Counted from the first letter of the stretch, positions 1 to 6,945 are shown. The stretch is DNA of 31,937 bases from Candidatus Roizmanbacteria bacterium CG_4_10_14_0_8_um_filter_39_9 (GCA_002784505.1 PFLF01000036.1:1-31937), one strand, 5' to 3'. The notes: generated by a model from the letters alone, not told the origin. Program-made: numbers and translations.

Positions 1-939
1 TGGAGTGGTGCCTATCATTTTACCAACCTCTGATTTTGTATATGTTTTAACACTTTTTCCTGCATCAACACCTTGACCCAGTACAATAATACTATTGTCT
101 GTTTTAAATTTATCATAATAATCCTTTTTGGGGAATATCTTTGCTAACAATATAATTGTCTTCGTTTTAACGTTGTCATCTGCGCCACTTAAACAACCAC
201 TAAATGTTGTTCCTTCAAACAGTCGAAATGTCGTTCCACCATCACAGGAAAAAAAGGTTGCTTTCCACCAAGCATATAACTTTGGAACGACTGTAACATC
301 CTGTGGAAACGGAAGATTATATGTACGTGCTGGTGAAGATGTATTACTAACGCCGTTGTTTAAATTTATGTCTTCGGTCTGGCCCGCAAAATTAACTGTA
401 ATTTTTCCACTGATATTATTTCCACCCGCCTCATATGTCACACACTGCTGCTGTTCGGGTGACAGTTCAAGTCTTGAATCACCCAATGTACAAAAAAGAC
501 CATCATTACAATTTCCCATACGCTCCTGTGTTCCACAATATGAAAGTAAACCCCAAGCGTCATTACTTGGTGCAGTAGTTGGCTGCGCCACTACTGTCGG
601 TTGACTAGCCACAACTGTTGGAGTTATTCCACCACCACCCGTGAGAGTTGTCACGCAATAACAAAGACTGTTACTCGGATTGGTATAGGGGAGTAGGGGG
701 GATTTACATGTGTTGTCTGGTTTGCATGCTCCACAGTTTTGTTTGTAGGTTCCTTGGGGGGGTTTAGTATAGTCACAGATTGTTTCATCGTACAAATACA
801 TTGCTCGTGAATTAGTTCCGCGAAGAGATGAAGATGACGATGCATAAGAAAAAAGGAGAACAATGACTCCAACTATTGCAATTCCTGCGATAACACGAGC
901 TAATTTTTTTGAGAGACAGAGTTTGGATGATAAAGACAT
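1..939 (-). CDS. Cys-rich exported surface protein (partial, runs off left edge)
   Basis: Reading leftward from the ATG at 939, the frame stays open through all 313 visible codons, so the C-terminus lies outside the window. A short cytoplasmic head (MSLSSKLCLSKKLAR) is followed by one membrane segment (about residues 16-33) and then a Ser-rich stretch, a typical signal anchor. The exported part holds 12 visible cysteines, including a CGAC/C cluster near residues 70-80 and a CYC pair near 90-95. A low-complexity Thr/Pro/Val linker follows (about 100-118), then a beta-rich region with no domain I recognise. There is no lipobox cysteine after the membrane segment. The even cysteine number and extracellular topology suggest disulfides (inference). 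It resembles in style, but not clearly in sequence, the proteins at 1072-2100 and 12377-12994. Function unknown. Confidence 0.75.
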   Translation of the reverse strand, partial: MSLSSKLCLSKKLARVIAGIAIVGVIVLLFSYASSSSSLRGTNSRAMYLYDETICDYTKPPQGTYKQNCGACKPDNTCKSPLLPYTNPSNSLCYCVTTLTGGGGITPTVVASQPTVVAQPTTAPSNDAWGLLSYCGTQERMGNCNDGLFCTLGDSRLELSPEQQQCVTYEAGGNNISGKITVNFAGQTEDINLNNGVSNTSSPARTYNLPFPQDVTVVPKLYAWWKATFFSCDGGTTFRLFEGTTFSGCLSGADDNVKTKTIILLAKIFPKKDYYDKFKTDNSIIVLGQGVDAGKSVKTYTKSEVGKMIGTTP

Positions 940-1022
940 ATTAGGAATAAAAATTATTAAACTTGTACATCTAATTTTAATATAGCGAATATATCGGCTT
1001 GATGCAAGAGTATTTCGGCCAC

Positions 1023-1054
1023 AAAAAAACCCGAGTCGTCACCCGGGTTTTTTT
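1023..1054 (-). terminator. Rho-independent terminator of the 1072-2100 gene
   Basis: Perfect 11-bp arms (AAAAAAACCCG and CGGGTTTTTTT) enclose a 10-nt loop, starting 17 bases past the stop of the leftward gene. On the minus strand the GC stem is followed by seven T. By symmetry it could also stop rightward transcription. Confidence 0.85.
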
Positions 1055-1071
1055 ATCGAAATGAGTCAAAC

Positions 1072-2100
1072 TTACGGCGTCAATGTACAAAAACCGTTTA
1101 CGTCGGTTTGAGCAGCATCGAGTGTCATAAGAGTTGCCCCTCCATCAACTGTAACTCCACCAAAGTTAACATTTGCGTCTAACTTCGCACAAGTGCTTAG
1201 ATATTGTCCACTTGTTACAGGTGTCGCCACGGCTACTACCTTACAATACAACGCTCCAGATTTCATAACAAACGAGTTGGCATATCCACTAACCGTTTGG
1301 TATGTTGTTGTTTGAACAAATTGGGGCGCTGCTGTTGCTCCACCGGCAGTCGCTGTTGGAGCGATTGTCGCTGTCTTATTAAACAAAATCTTGTCGCTAC
1401 AAGGATTTGTTATTGGTTTACATGCTAATCTTGTGTCACAGTCATCTTTAATCTCTGTGTCGCCAGCTAATATTGCAACCATAGGCTGTTTTAATGTTGC
1501 CGAAACGGCATCACAGTCAGCGCCAACAGATGTTCTAAAACACATACTGTTATTTGCAGCGCTTTTACGAGCGTCCGCTTTTAACTCATCCGGAGTTAAA
1601 GTTGGAACTTTTACTGTTTCACAACATATTGACCCTGACTTAGAATCAGTGATTCCAGACTTTAACTGGTATCCTGCTCCAAGATCTGTACAGACGTCAA
1701 TACTCCCGGCTGGCTTAGTCTTATACCATAATCCTTTCCTTCCATCTACTGTTCCAACGCATGGAACCGCGGCTGGATCAGTGGTTGGCATATATTTCAA
1801 TTTACAACATGGTCGGGTATCGCCTGGATTTGAGACAAAGCTTGCTACAGTTTCTAGCATTTCATAGCCTTGTGCAAATTGCACAGGATATACTCTTTGA
1901 CTTTCTGTCGAACATGTTGTATCTCTATTATACAAAGCCCCTCCTAGACTGCTACAAGTAGTTTCGTAGCTCGCTTTTGTATCCGTTGTCGTTTTGGTTG
2001 TATTTACATAGTTAGTAAAAACTACAACTCCCAAAACAAGTACGGTGACAGCGGCTAGAAGTGCTATTGTCTTATTAATACATACTTTTTCTTCCTTCAT
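1072..2100 (-). CDS. Cys-rich membrane-anchored exported protein
   Basis: 342 residues. A short basic head (MKEEKVCINK) precedes one membrane segment (about residues 11-30, TIALLAAVTVLVLGVVVF), then a Thr-rich stalk. The exported part has 16 cysteines, including two CC pairs near residues 98 and 160, so full pairing into disulfides is possible. A Thr/Ala-rich linker lies near residues 245-265. I recognise no catalytic domain. The start is well supported: an excellent Shine-Dalgarno (AAGGAGGTGA) sits 5 nt upstream of the ATG, the strongest in the window. A strong terminator follows the stop, so this is a single-gene transcription unit. Probably a cell-surface or pilin-like structural protein (inference); function unknown. 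Confidence 0.8.
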   Translation of the reverse strand: MKEEKVCINKTIALLAAVTVLVLGVVVFTNYVNTTKTTTDTKASYETTCSSLGGALYNRDTTCSTESQRVYPVQFAQGYEMLETVASFVSNPGDTRPCCKLKYMPTTDPAAVPCVGTVDGRKGLWYKTKPAGSIDVCTDLGAGYQLKSGITDSKSGSICCETVKVPTLTPDELKADARKSAANNSMCFRTSVGADCDAVSATLKQPMVAILAGDTEIKDDCDTRLACKPITNPCSDKILFNKTATIAPTATAGGATAAPQFVQTTTYQTVSGYANSFVMKSGALYCKVVAVATPVTSGQYLSTCAKLDANVNFGGVTVDGGATLMTLDAAQTDVNGFCTLTP

Positions 2101-2104
2101 TTTC

Positions 2105-2116
2105 TGTCACCTCCTT
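2105..2116 (-). promoter_or_regulatory. Strong Shine-Dalgarno of the 1072-2100 gene
   Basis: The minus strand reads GGAAGGAGGTGAC just ahead of the ATG at 2100, nearly a full anti-16S complement. Most neighbouring starts lack one, so this gene is probably highly translated (inference). Confidence 0.7.
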
Positions 2117-2269
2117 CCCACCGAGGATTAATATATAACGATTTACCGCACAATTGATAGGTATGCGTACCAGGAAGAACGTTAGCAGTTAAAATTACGT
2201 TAGTACACATATTGGTTGTATAACTATCATATTAGCAGAAGAAAAATATAAAATGCAAGAGCAATTATA

Positions 2270-2287
2270 AATCACAAATTACAAATA
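2270..2287 (+). repeat. Left arm of 18-bp inverted repeat
   Basis: Reads AATCACAAATTACAAATA and is an exact inverse of 2724-2741. More copies of the AATCA/ACAAAT theme follow to about 2330. Confidence 0.75.
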
Positions 2288-2341
2288 CTTCCAATCACCA
2301 ATCAATCACAAATATCAAATTACAAATGATTCAATCCTATG

Positions 2342-2719
2342 CTACAACTTATTAATAATTGCGGCAAAGATGAGGCTAAGTTCGTGGGCTTCTTTCCATA
2401 GTGTTCGTAATTCCTCTTTCTGATTGGTTCCAAGAGTTGATAGTAGATGAATCCAATACATAGTTTCTTTCGCTTCTTTTTTACAAATGCTTAGTTTATT
2501 CTTAAAATCTTTCTTACTATCACACCCATTAGCCTCACGGTAATTTGCACCAATGCTCGTTGCACTTCTAATTACTTGCTGAATGATTGGCTTTGTAATC
2601 AGCTAAATAGGAGCTTTGTTACATAGCGTAAGCATGTTTACGCTAAATTTTGTCGTACGTTCTTCAAGATCAAATTCTTTTTTAGTTTTGTTATTGGTAA
2701 TTTGTAATTGATTTGTCAT
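2342..2719 (-). pseudogene. Four-helix-bundle protein (S23/IVP family), internal TAG
   Basis: The leftward frame from the ATG at 2719 to the TAG at 2342 is 126 codons long and interrupted only by an in-frame TAG after ...TLCNKAPI. The flanks match the family well: FDLEERTTKF near the start, then RSATSIGANYREANG, SKKDFKNKLSICKKEAKE and LWKEAHELSLIF. This family was first described from intervening sequences in 23S rRNA genes and folds as a four-helix bundle; the related bAvd protein assists diversity-generating retroelements. No retroelement or rRNA is present here. Only the one stop separates it from an intact gene, so inactivation looks recent. No ATG after the stop would restore the family fold. 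Confidence 0.8.
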
Positions 2720-2723
2720 TTGT

Positions 2724-2741
2724 TATTTGTAATTTGTGATT
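2724..2741 (-). repeat. Right arm of 18-bp inverted repeat
   Basis: Exact inverse of 2270-2287. It overlaps the region just upstream of the four-helix-bundle pseudogene start, so it may have supplied its promoter or leader. Confidence 0.75.
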
Positions 2742-2810
2742 GTTTAATAATGGATATAGTCGCGCCATTTGTCCACCGCTTCTACACAACAATGTAATTG
2801 TTTTAGATTG

Positions 2811-2858
2811 TCATATCACCGATTCTTTGGCCAGTTTGATCGCCTGTTCATGAAAGAA
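2811..2858 (-). pseudogene. Orphan tail fragment of an AbiEii-like gene
   Basis: The leftward frame reads FFHEQAIKLAKESVI-stop, nearly identical to the last 15 residues of the intact AbiEii-like protein at 3682-4338 (FFHEQATKLAKESVE). The DNA match is strong over at least 38 bp (2821-2858 against 3692-3729) with few mismatches. It begins 16 bp past the MNT stop and has no head, so it is the stump of a second AbiEii copy. Confidence 0.8.
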
Positions 2859-2874
2859 AGAATAGTTTTTATCC

Positions 2875-3210
2875 CTAGACAGCATACACCACTTTTCCAT
2901 ATTTCTGTATTTCGCCAATAAAAGGATGATACAGTCTTGATATTTCTTTTGGCGCGAGTGGGACCGCTTCAATTCGATCACTTACCTGCCACGACAGCTT
3001 AGAAAGAACCATGGCCTCTTCAATACTATCCTTACCAAAGTTATTAGATAACACGGCAAGATCGATATCTGATGCTTCATCTGCTGTTCCCCGCGCGTAA
3101 GACCCAAAAAGAATGATTTTACTTATTTGAATGCCTTGCCTTTGGAGTACTTTAACAAATGCTTCAATTTCTTTATTTACTCGATCATTGTTCGTTACGT
3201 CGTTTCTCAT
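2875..3210 (-). CDS. mntA: MNT-type nucleotidyltransferase, antitoxin of a HEPN/MNT pair
   Basis: 111 residues with the minimal nucleotidyltransferase signature GSYARG (36-41) and acidic pair D48/D50 in SDIDLAV. In the characterised HepT/MntA systems the MNT protein AMPylates the HEPN toxin and so neutralises it; both act in the cytoplasm. Its ATG overlaps the HEPN stop (ATGA at 3207-3210), so the two are translationally coupled. A 16-bp gap separates its stop from the orphan AbiEii tail. The gene symbol is by family, not by orthology test. Alternative: a stand-alone nucleotidyltransferase without toxin control. Confidence 0.85.
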   Translation of the reverse strand: MRNDVTNNDRVNKEIEAFVKVLQRQGIQISKIILFGSYARGTADEASDIDLAVLSNNFGKDSIEEAMVLSKLSWQVSDRIEAVPLAPKEISRLYHPFIGEIQKYGKVVYAV

Positions 3211-3605
3211 ATGAGAGATATTAAATAAGTAAATAACGATTTGGTGCTGTTTAAATATTTTTCAGTAAAGATACTGTCGGCTTTTTTATATAACTGCTCC
3301 TTGAGGATATCGTATCGCGCTTCAATATTGAATGTAGTAATTTCATTCAAATCTTCTGTTTGCTTCTCTGTCAATTCAATGCCTGCAATTTTTGCAAGAC
3401 GTGCAAGCTTATGTATGGGGAGAGGATAGGTATTTTGTTTTTTAACAATGAGCGCCTTTAGTAGTTTTTCAAGAGCCAGTTGGCAAAAAAATAAACAATG
3501 AGTATATCGTTTGGATATATGCAGTTCATGAGCTAAGTCAAGTTCTTCCTGTGCACTTCTTACCCATGCAGCCACTAATTTTTCTCTTTCTTGAATATCC
3601 ATCAT
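3207..3605 (-). CDS. hepT: HEPN-domain protein, toxin of the HEPN/MNT pair
   Basis: 132 residues from the ATG at 3605 (a second ATG is at 3602). The frame is open up to an ATG at 3638, but a TATACT box lies at 3613-3618, so the inner start is preferred. The core helices read RSAQEELDLAHELHISKRYTHCLFFCQLALEKLLKALIV, followed by H-KLARLA and a late ARYD, the usual HEPN (PF05168) pattern. I see no clear C-terminal R-x4-6-H ribonuclease motif, so catalytic activity is uncertain. It is coupled to the downstream MNT gene by ATGA. The segment just upstream is a fragment of the ABC permease tail, so the module sits in a duplicated slot. Confidence 0.8.
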   Translation of the reverse strand: MMDIQEREKLVAAWVRSAQEELDLAHELHISKRYTHCLFFCQLALEKLLKALIVKKQNTYPLPIHKLARLAKIAGIELTEKQTEDLNEITTFNIEARYDILKEQLYKKADSIFTEKYLNSTKSLFTYLISLI

Positions 3606-3612
3606 GAGACAT

Positions 3613-3618
3613 AGTATA
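3613..3618 (-). promoter_or_regulatory. -10 box for HEPN/MNT operon
   Basis: TATACT, 7 nt before the preferred ATG at 3605, implying a leaderless message. It lies 9 nt beyond the permease-tail stop, close to the position of the TATAAT ahead of the DUF6922-like/AbiEii operon. Confidence 0.6.
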
Positions 3619-3627
3619 CCAAAATTT

Positions 3628-3666
3628 TTATCCTTCAAGCATCACAAACTGGCCTGTTTCTTTGAG
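3628..3666 (-). pseudogene. Orphan tail fragment of the ABC permease gene
   Basis: The leftward frame reads LKETGQFVMLEG-stop, matching the last residues of the permease at 4551 (SKETGQFARLEG-stop) in 31 of 39 nucleotides. It starts 15 bp past the AbiEii stop and is followed by the HEPN promoter, just as the intact tail is followed by the DUF6922-like promoter. Confidence 0.75.
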
Positions 3667-3681
3667 ATTGCGAATTATGGA

Positions 3682-4338
3682 TTACTCAACCGACTCTTTG
3701 GCCAGTTTAGTCGCCTGTTCGTGAAAGAAGGTCACAAGGTCGACAAGTTTAAGGGGTTTAATCATGCGGGGGAGAAAGGTAAAGTCATCAACTTTCAGAA
3801 AATCAGATGCGATAAGGATCGTTTCAAGCTTAACACCATATTTTACCTTAACCCCTTCCATAAGATCATACAATGAATGAGTTTGAAGAAGAAAATACAA
3901 ATCTACAAAATCTTTGACCGTTGTCCTCTGATTAATGGTCAAGAGTTTGTTGATAGCTATATCTAACAGACTATCGATGGCAATTGTATTCCAAATTACT
4001 CCCGTCTCAATCCGTTTGTGCGGATGATAAACGAAATCAACTTTTAGATTCTTTTTATTTGAAAAAGTTAGGTGAAAAATATTCATATTCTCAAATTTAT
4101 CAAGAATAATCTCAAATGAATGTTTGACTGACCACTGTTTTATAATACTCATAAGCTCTGACATATCAAACGGTTTTTCGCTGAAAAAATCCAGATCATC
4201 TGAATGTCTATGTTTTAAATACCAATAACTCAATGCAGTTCCGCCTGTAAAATAAAATCTAGAGAAAAATGAGGGGTGATTACTGATCTCTTTTATTACA
4301 AGCATCTGTTCAGGAGTCGCAAGAGTTAGTTGTTCCAT
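3682..4338 (-). CDS. AbiEii-like nucleotidyltransferase
   Basis: 218 residues with the nucleotidyltransferase signature of the AbiEii/DUF1814 family: GGTALSYWYLKHRHSDDLDFFS, with GG at 32-33 and acidic residues D47, D48 and D50. The K-VDFVYHP strand and TIAIDSLLDIAINKLLTI helix also fit this family. AbiEii proteins act as toxins that modify tRNA 3' ends or other nucleotide targets in type IV-like TA and abortive-infection systems. Here the partner is the small protein encoded just upstream, overlapping by 13 nt. A truncated second copy of its 3' end lies at 2811-2858. Toxin against housekeeping role cannot be decided from sequence. Confidence 0.8.
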   Translation of the reverse strand: MEQLTLATPEQMLVIKEISNHPSFFSRFYFTGGTALSYWYLKHRHSDDLDFFSEKPFDMSELMSIIKQWSVKHSFEIILDKFENMNIFHLTFSNKKNLKVDFVYHPHKRIETGVIWNTIAIDSLLDIAINKLLTINQRTTVKDFVDLYFLLQTHSLYDLMEGVKVKYGVKLETILIASDFLKVDDFTFLPRMIKPLKLVDLVTFFHEQATKLAKESVE

Positions 4339-4523
4339 ATAAGCCTTTGAAAAAGACGTTTTTTAAGTGTGCCAAGCTGCAATCTATCCCAATATTTTTT
4401 TACATCGGCAAGCTTGATTTTTTCTCCGTCCGGACCATAATTAATCATTCGCTCAAGAATAAAAATACGCCCCTCTTCGGTCTTTTCAAGTTCTTTCCGG
4501 TCATAGTCCCAAAGTGCTTTCAT
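4326..4523 (-). CDS. Small DUF6922-like partner of the AbiEii-like protein
   Basis: 65 residues: WDYDRKELEKTEEGRIFILERMINYG followed by a basic helix ending in RLIW. The WDYD...FILERM-YG pattern is the one I know from DUF6922-type proteins encoded directly upstream of AbiEii nucleotidyltransferases, where they are likely antitoxins. The family name is from memory. Its stop overlaps the AbiEii start by 13 nt, so the two are coupled. A TATAAT box 9 nt before the ATG drives the pair. Confidence 0.7.
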   Translation of the reverse strand: MKALWDYDRKELEKTEEGRIFILERMINYGPDGEKIKLADVKKYWDRLQLGTLKKRLFQRLIWNN

Positions 4524-4532
4524 AATGAGTAT

Positions 4533-4538
4533 ATTATA
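4533..4538 (-). promoter_or_regulatory. -10 box for DUF6922-like/AbiEii operon
   Basis: TATAAT on the minus strand, 9 nt before the ATG at 4523 and 12 nt beyond the permease stop. The leader would be at most a few bases. Confidence 0.6.
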
Positions 4539-4550
4539 CCATCAATCGCT

Positions 4551-5336
4551 TTATCCCTCCAGCCGCGCAAACTGGCCGGTTTCTTTGGACTTTTTAAACA
4601 TATACTGAAAGAATAGAACGGCATAGATAAGAAAAATCAGGTTATATAAGAACGAATATATTATCTCGACTGTAATATTCTTTCCAACCATGCTTTTTCT
4701 CATTGCCTCAAACGCATAGGTAGGTGCAAACAAATAGGACATTGTTCGAAATGGCTCGGGTAAAATGGATGCCGGATAAATAACCGCCATAAGGGGTTGA
4801 AATACATTTAACAGTCCCCACGCGAATGCTTGAATCTTTGTACCGTATCGGAAGATGAGCCCCAACATCATGACGCCAAACGAAAAACCAAATACAGCTA
4901 AATTCAAAACAATGAAAAACAAATTTACAATCCCCATCGAGAGAATATTAAGATGAAAAACAAATAATGACAAAATACTTGCTAAAGTAATCACGATTAA
5001 TGCCTTGATTGTCCCGGTAATGGCATACGAAATAAGATATTCGGTTATAGTGATGGGGGTGATGAATATATTAGTCAAATTGCGACTCCACACATCCCAC
5101 AAACATCCAACCGCAATAGAATACTGAGTAATGTTCAGGACCTGCCAAAGTATCATCCCAAGTAAAACTTGATCTGCTACCACTTTACCGGTTGTTCCCA
5201 CCAAGTACAGCGTCATAAATCCAAAAACAATAATTGAGAATAGTGGATACAATAACAGGTCATTAAATATCTCATATGAGTGTCTGGCCATGTGCATCTC
5301 GTGGAGTAGTATCGCTTTTATCCTATTCAAAGACAT
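4551..5336 (-). CDS. ABC-2 type transporter permease
   Basis: 261 residues from the ATG at 5336, giving a 14-nt overlap with the ATPase stop. The frame is open to an upstream ATG at 5396, but that would overlap the ATPase by 74 nt, and 261 residues is the usual length. About six membrane segments; the N-terminal amphipathic helix (RIKAILLHEMHMARHSYEIFNDLLL) leads into the first. A YPASILPEPFRTMSYLFAPTYAFEAMRKSMVG region near residues 185-215 matches the ABC-2/NodJ-like fold between late transmembrane helices. It pairs with the ATPase immediately upstream to export a lipid, glycan or drug; the substrate is unknown. Its last 13 codons are duplicated at 3628-3666. Confidence 0.85.
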   Translation of the reverse strand: MSLNRIKAILLHEMHMARHSYEIFNDLLLYPLFSIIVFGFMTLYLVGTTGKVVADQVLLGMILWQVLNITQYSIAVGCLWDVWSRNLTNIFITPITITEYLISYAITGTIKALIVITLASILSLFVFHLNILSMGIVNLFFIVLNLAVFGFSFGVMMLGLIFRYGTKIQAFAWGLLNVFQPLMAVIYPASILPEPFRTMSYLFAPTYAFEAMRKSMVGKNITVEIIYSFLYNLIFLIYAVLFFQYMFKKSKETGQFARLEG

Positions 5337-6249
5337 ACGGTTCACCACGGGCAATTTGTAAAAAAACATGTTCGAGAGTCGGTTTTTTAACTTCAATATC
5401 TGTCATCCATATACCGATCTTGCTTAACCCAAAAATTATTTTTGGCAGGGCTGTTTCTTCTGTTGTTATATATACTACATGTTCTCCGTCAAACCTAAAG
5501 TTAAGTCCTTGTTCTTTAACATAGGCCGTTATCGCATCTTTGTTGTCGTTGAATGTAAGACGTAACTGCGCAACTTGAATCCGTTTGGTAAGTCCTAAGG
5601 GGGTGTCTTGTGCAACAATCTTGCCCTTATCGAGAAATATTACTCGGTCACATATACGAGCAACCTCGGACATGTTGTGACTGGTAAAGAGAATGGTGAT
5701 TGCCCTCTCCTTTCGCAATTCTTCAATGAATGTAAGTGTTTTATCCGCAATGTCCGGGTCAAGGGATGCGGTTGGTTCATCCATGAGGATGATCTTCGGA
5801 TCGTTTAATAGCGCTTTGATAAAGTTCGCACGTGTCCGTTGGCCGGTTGACATGTCCCAATAGCGTTTATGAACTAAATCATCCATCTCGAAACGGGACA
5901 CTAGCTTTTTAATTACGGGTAAAGGATTTTCGATTTGATATAAGTGAGCAAATACCAGTAAATTCTCCCATACCGTAACCCTTCCTTGCAGTGAATTAAA
6001 CGCCGATGCGAAGTTGATTTTTTGAAGGATTTCAGGGCGATGCTTTTCAAAATCGCGGCCAAAATAGGTGATGATACCCGACGTCGGCGTTGTAATCCCC
6101 AAAAGCATTTGAATGGTGGTAGTTTTTCCGGCACCATTTGGCCCTAATAACCCCACCGTTTCTCCCTCGCGAATTGAAAAGGAAACGGTATCAACCGCCA
6201 TAAATTCGCCAAATCGCTTAATAAGCTTATCTACCTTTAATATGTCCAT
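5323..6249 (-). CDS. ABC transporter ATP-binding protein
   Basis: 308 residues from the ATG at 6249. The frame extends to 6348, but a TATAAT box lies 6 nt before 6249 and the domain begins right after it. Walker A is GPNGAGKTT (36-44), Walker B IILMDEP (153-159) and the H-loop histidine is H191 in FTSHN. The signature is MSTGQRTR (133-140) rather than LSGGQ, a tolerable variation. A C-terminal extension after about residue 220 is typical of NodI/ABC-2 exporters. It drives the permease encoded just downstream. Confidence 0.9.
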   Translation of the reverse strand: MDILKVDKLIKRFGEFMAVDTVSFSIREGETVGLLGPNGAGKTTTIQMLLGITTPTSGIITYFGRDFEKHRPEILQKINFASAFNSLQGRVTVWENLLVFAHLYQIENPLPVIKKLVSRFEMDDLVHKRYWDMSTGQRTRANFIKALLNDPKIILMDEPTASLDPDIADKTLTFIEELRKERAITILFTSHNMSEVARICDRVIFLDKGKIVAQDTPLGLTKRIQVAQLRLTFNDNKDAITAYVKEQGLNFRFDGEHVVYITTEETALPKIIFGLSKIGIWMTDIEVKKPTLEHVFLQIARGEPYVFE

Positions 6250-6255
6250 AGCAAT

Positions 6256-6261
6256 ATTATA
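6256..6261 (-). promoter_or_regulatory. -10 box for ABC exporter operon
   Basis: TATAAT on the minus strand, 6 nt before the ATG at 6249; predicts a message starting at or near the start codon. No convincing -35 seen. Confidence 0.6.
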
Positions 6262-6395
6262 GCATTCTTGTGTCATCCCCGTGAAGTCGGAGTGGAGAAG
6301 TCCTTTAAAGCAATTTAGCCTCAAAACCCAAAAAAACCGTATCTGCACAATCGGGAGAAGTAGGGTGGTAATAATAGGGAATAATTTTCATTTAC

Positions 6396-6454
6396 CAATA
6401 CACAATAACCAGTTAATTATCAATTAATTATTGATTATTGGTTATTGAACATTG
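6396..6454. repeat. Solo palindromic AT-rich repeat
   Basis: Arms 6396-6411 and 6439-6454 match in 13 of 16 positions, including a perfect 9-bp core (CAATAACCA / TGGTTATTG). Inside is a second inverted pair (ATCAAT at 6419-6424, ATTGAT at 6430-6435). Its composition resembles the repeats around the four-helix-bundle element at 2270-2741. Confidence 0.6.
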
Positions 6455-6484
6455 ATCATTACGCCTCCCGATCGTGGCTGGCTG

Positions 6485-6512
6485 ACGTCGTAAAAGATAC
6501 AATTTACGACGT
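6485..6512. repeat. Perfect 10-bp inverted repeat, 8-nt loop
   Basis: ACGTCGTAAA at 6485-6494 and TTTACGACGT at 6503-6512. It lies inside a wider pair, GGCTGGC (6476-6482) and GCCAGCC (6559-6565), beside a 7-bp palindrome AGTCAAA-T-TTTGACT (6543-6557). Operator or structured RNA; not a terminator, as no T-run follows. Confidence 0.6.
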
Positions 6513-6786
6513 TATACACGTTTCTTCCCTCAAGTATTTGCCAGTCAAATTTTGACTTGCCAGCCGACCCTTGATTTTTATGGATATATCTTTTTTAGGG
6601 GGGTAATCCCGGGTCGGGTGCCCCTCTCTCTTTAACCAACGGTCTTCCATATTCTTCTTTCAACCCACTTATCAACCCTCCTATCTTCAAAATAATTAAC
6701 CCCAAGAGTGTCTCTTTTGACCCCTCTCTTTGTGTAGTAAACACATATGCTAAATTAGATTATTATATTGCTCTAAAGCATTATTT

Positions 6787-6894
6787 TTGAGGCTAAAAGT
6801 GCGTTTTGTGGGTACTGGCGTCAGTATCTATTTAGCCCGATCTATCCTTCTATTCCCTCAATTGGGTGCCTGCATTCAGACCAATTGAGGCTAA
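6787..6894. other. Candidate structured RNA or regulatory element
   Basis: GGCTAAA (6791-6797) pairs with TTTAGCC (6831-6837) around an inner TACTG/CAGTA hairpin (6813-6826). CCTCAATTGG (6856-6865) pairs perfectly with CCAATTGAGG (6881-6890). TTGAGGCTAA occurs at both 6787-6796 and 6885-6894, so the CCTCAA and TTTAGCC segments could pair with either copy, as in a switch. Transcription direction and conservation are unknown. Confidence 0.35.
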
Positions 6895-6945
6895 CATCAA
6901 TAGTTATCCACATTCCCAATTCCTTCCCACGTACGTGTAATATAA

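Larger units (their letters stand above)
2270..2741 (-). mobile_element. Inverted-repeat-flanked element carrying a decayed four-helix-bundle gene
   Basis: An 18-bp perfect inverted repeat (AATCACAAATTACAAATA at 2270-2287; its complement at 2724-2741) frames the pseudogene at 2342-2719. Similarity stops sharply at both outer edges. The inner flanks continue as low-complexity AATTACAAAT/CAATCA repeats, and the gene's first codons lie inside the right repeat. No target-site duplication is visible. Free-standing S23-type four-helix-bundle genes bounded by such repeats behave like dispersed elements in many genomes (general recollection), but no transposase is encoded, so mobility is inference. 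Confidence 0.5.

Noticed and set aside
651..872. 73-residue leftward frame at the left edge
   Set aside because: It is an alternate frame inside the longer partial gene 1-939, which stays open to the window edge and has a signal anchor. The C7 run at about 756 suggested a frameshift, but the long frame reads through it without one.
1204..1961. Rightward frames over the Cys-rich gene
   Set aside because: Antisense shadows; the leftward gene has an excellent Shine-Dalgarno, a signal anchor and a terminator.
2582..2608. Recoded stop codon in the four-helix-bundle gene
   Set aside because: The interrupting codon is TAG, and no other gene in the window needs stop recoding; TGA and TAG both end genes normally here. 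A plain nonsense mutation is simpler.
2742..2810. Leftward frame ending ...VEAVDKWRDYIHY as another gene-tail fragment
   Set aside because: It looks protein-like, but nothing in the window matches it and it is too short to support.
6904..6912. Perfect DnaA-box sequence taken as evidence for a replication origin
   Set aside because: Only one exact box is seen, dnaA and dnaN are absent and neighbouring genes do not switch strand here. Kept only as part of a weak combined finding.
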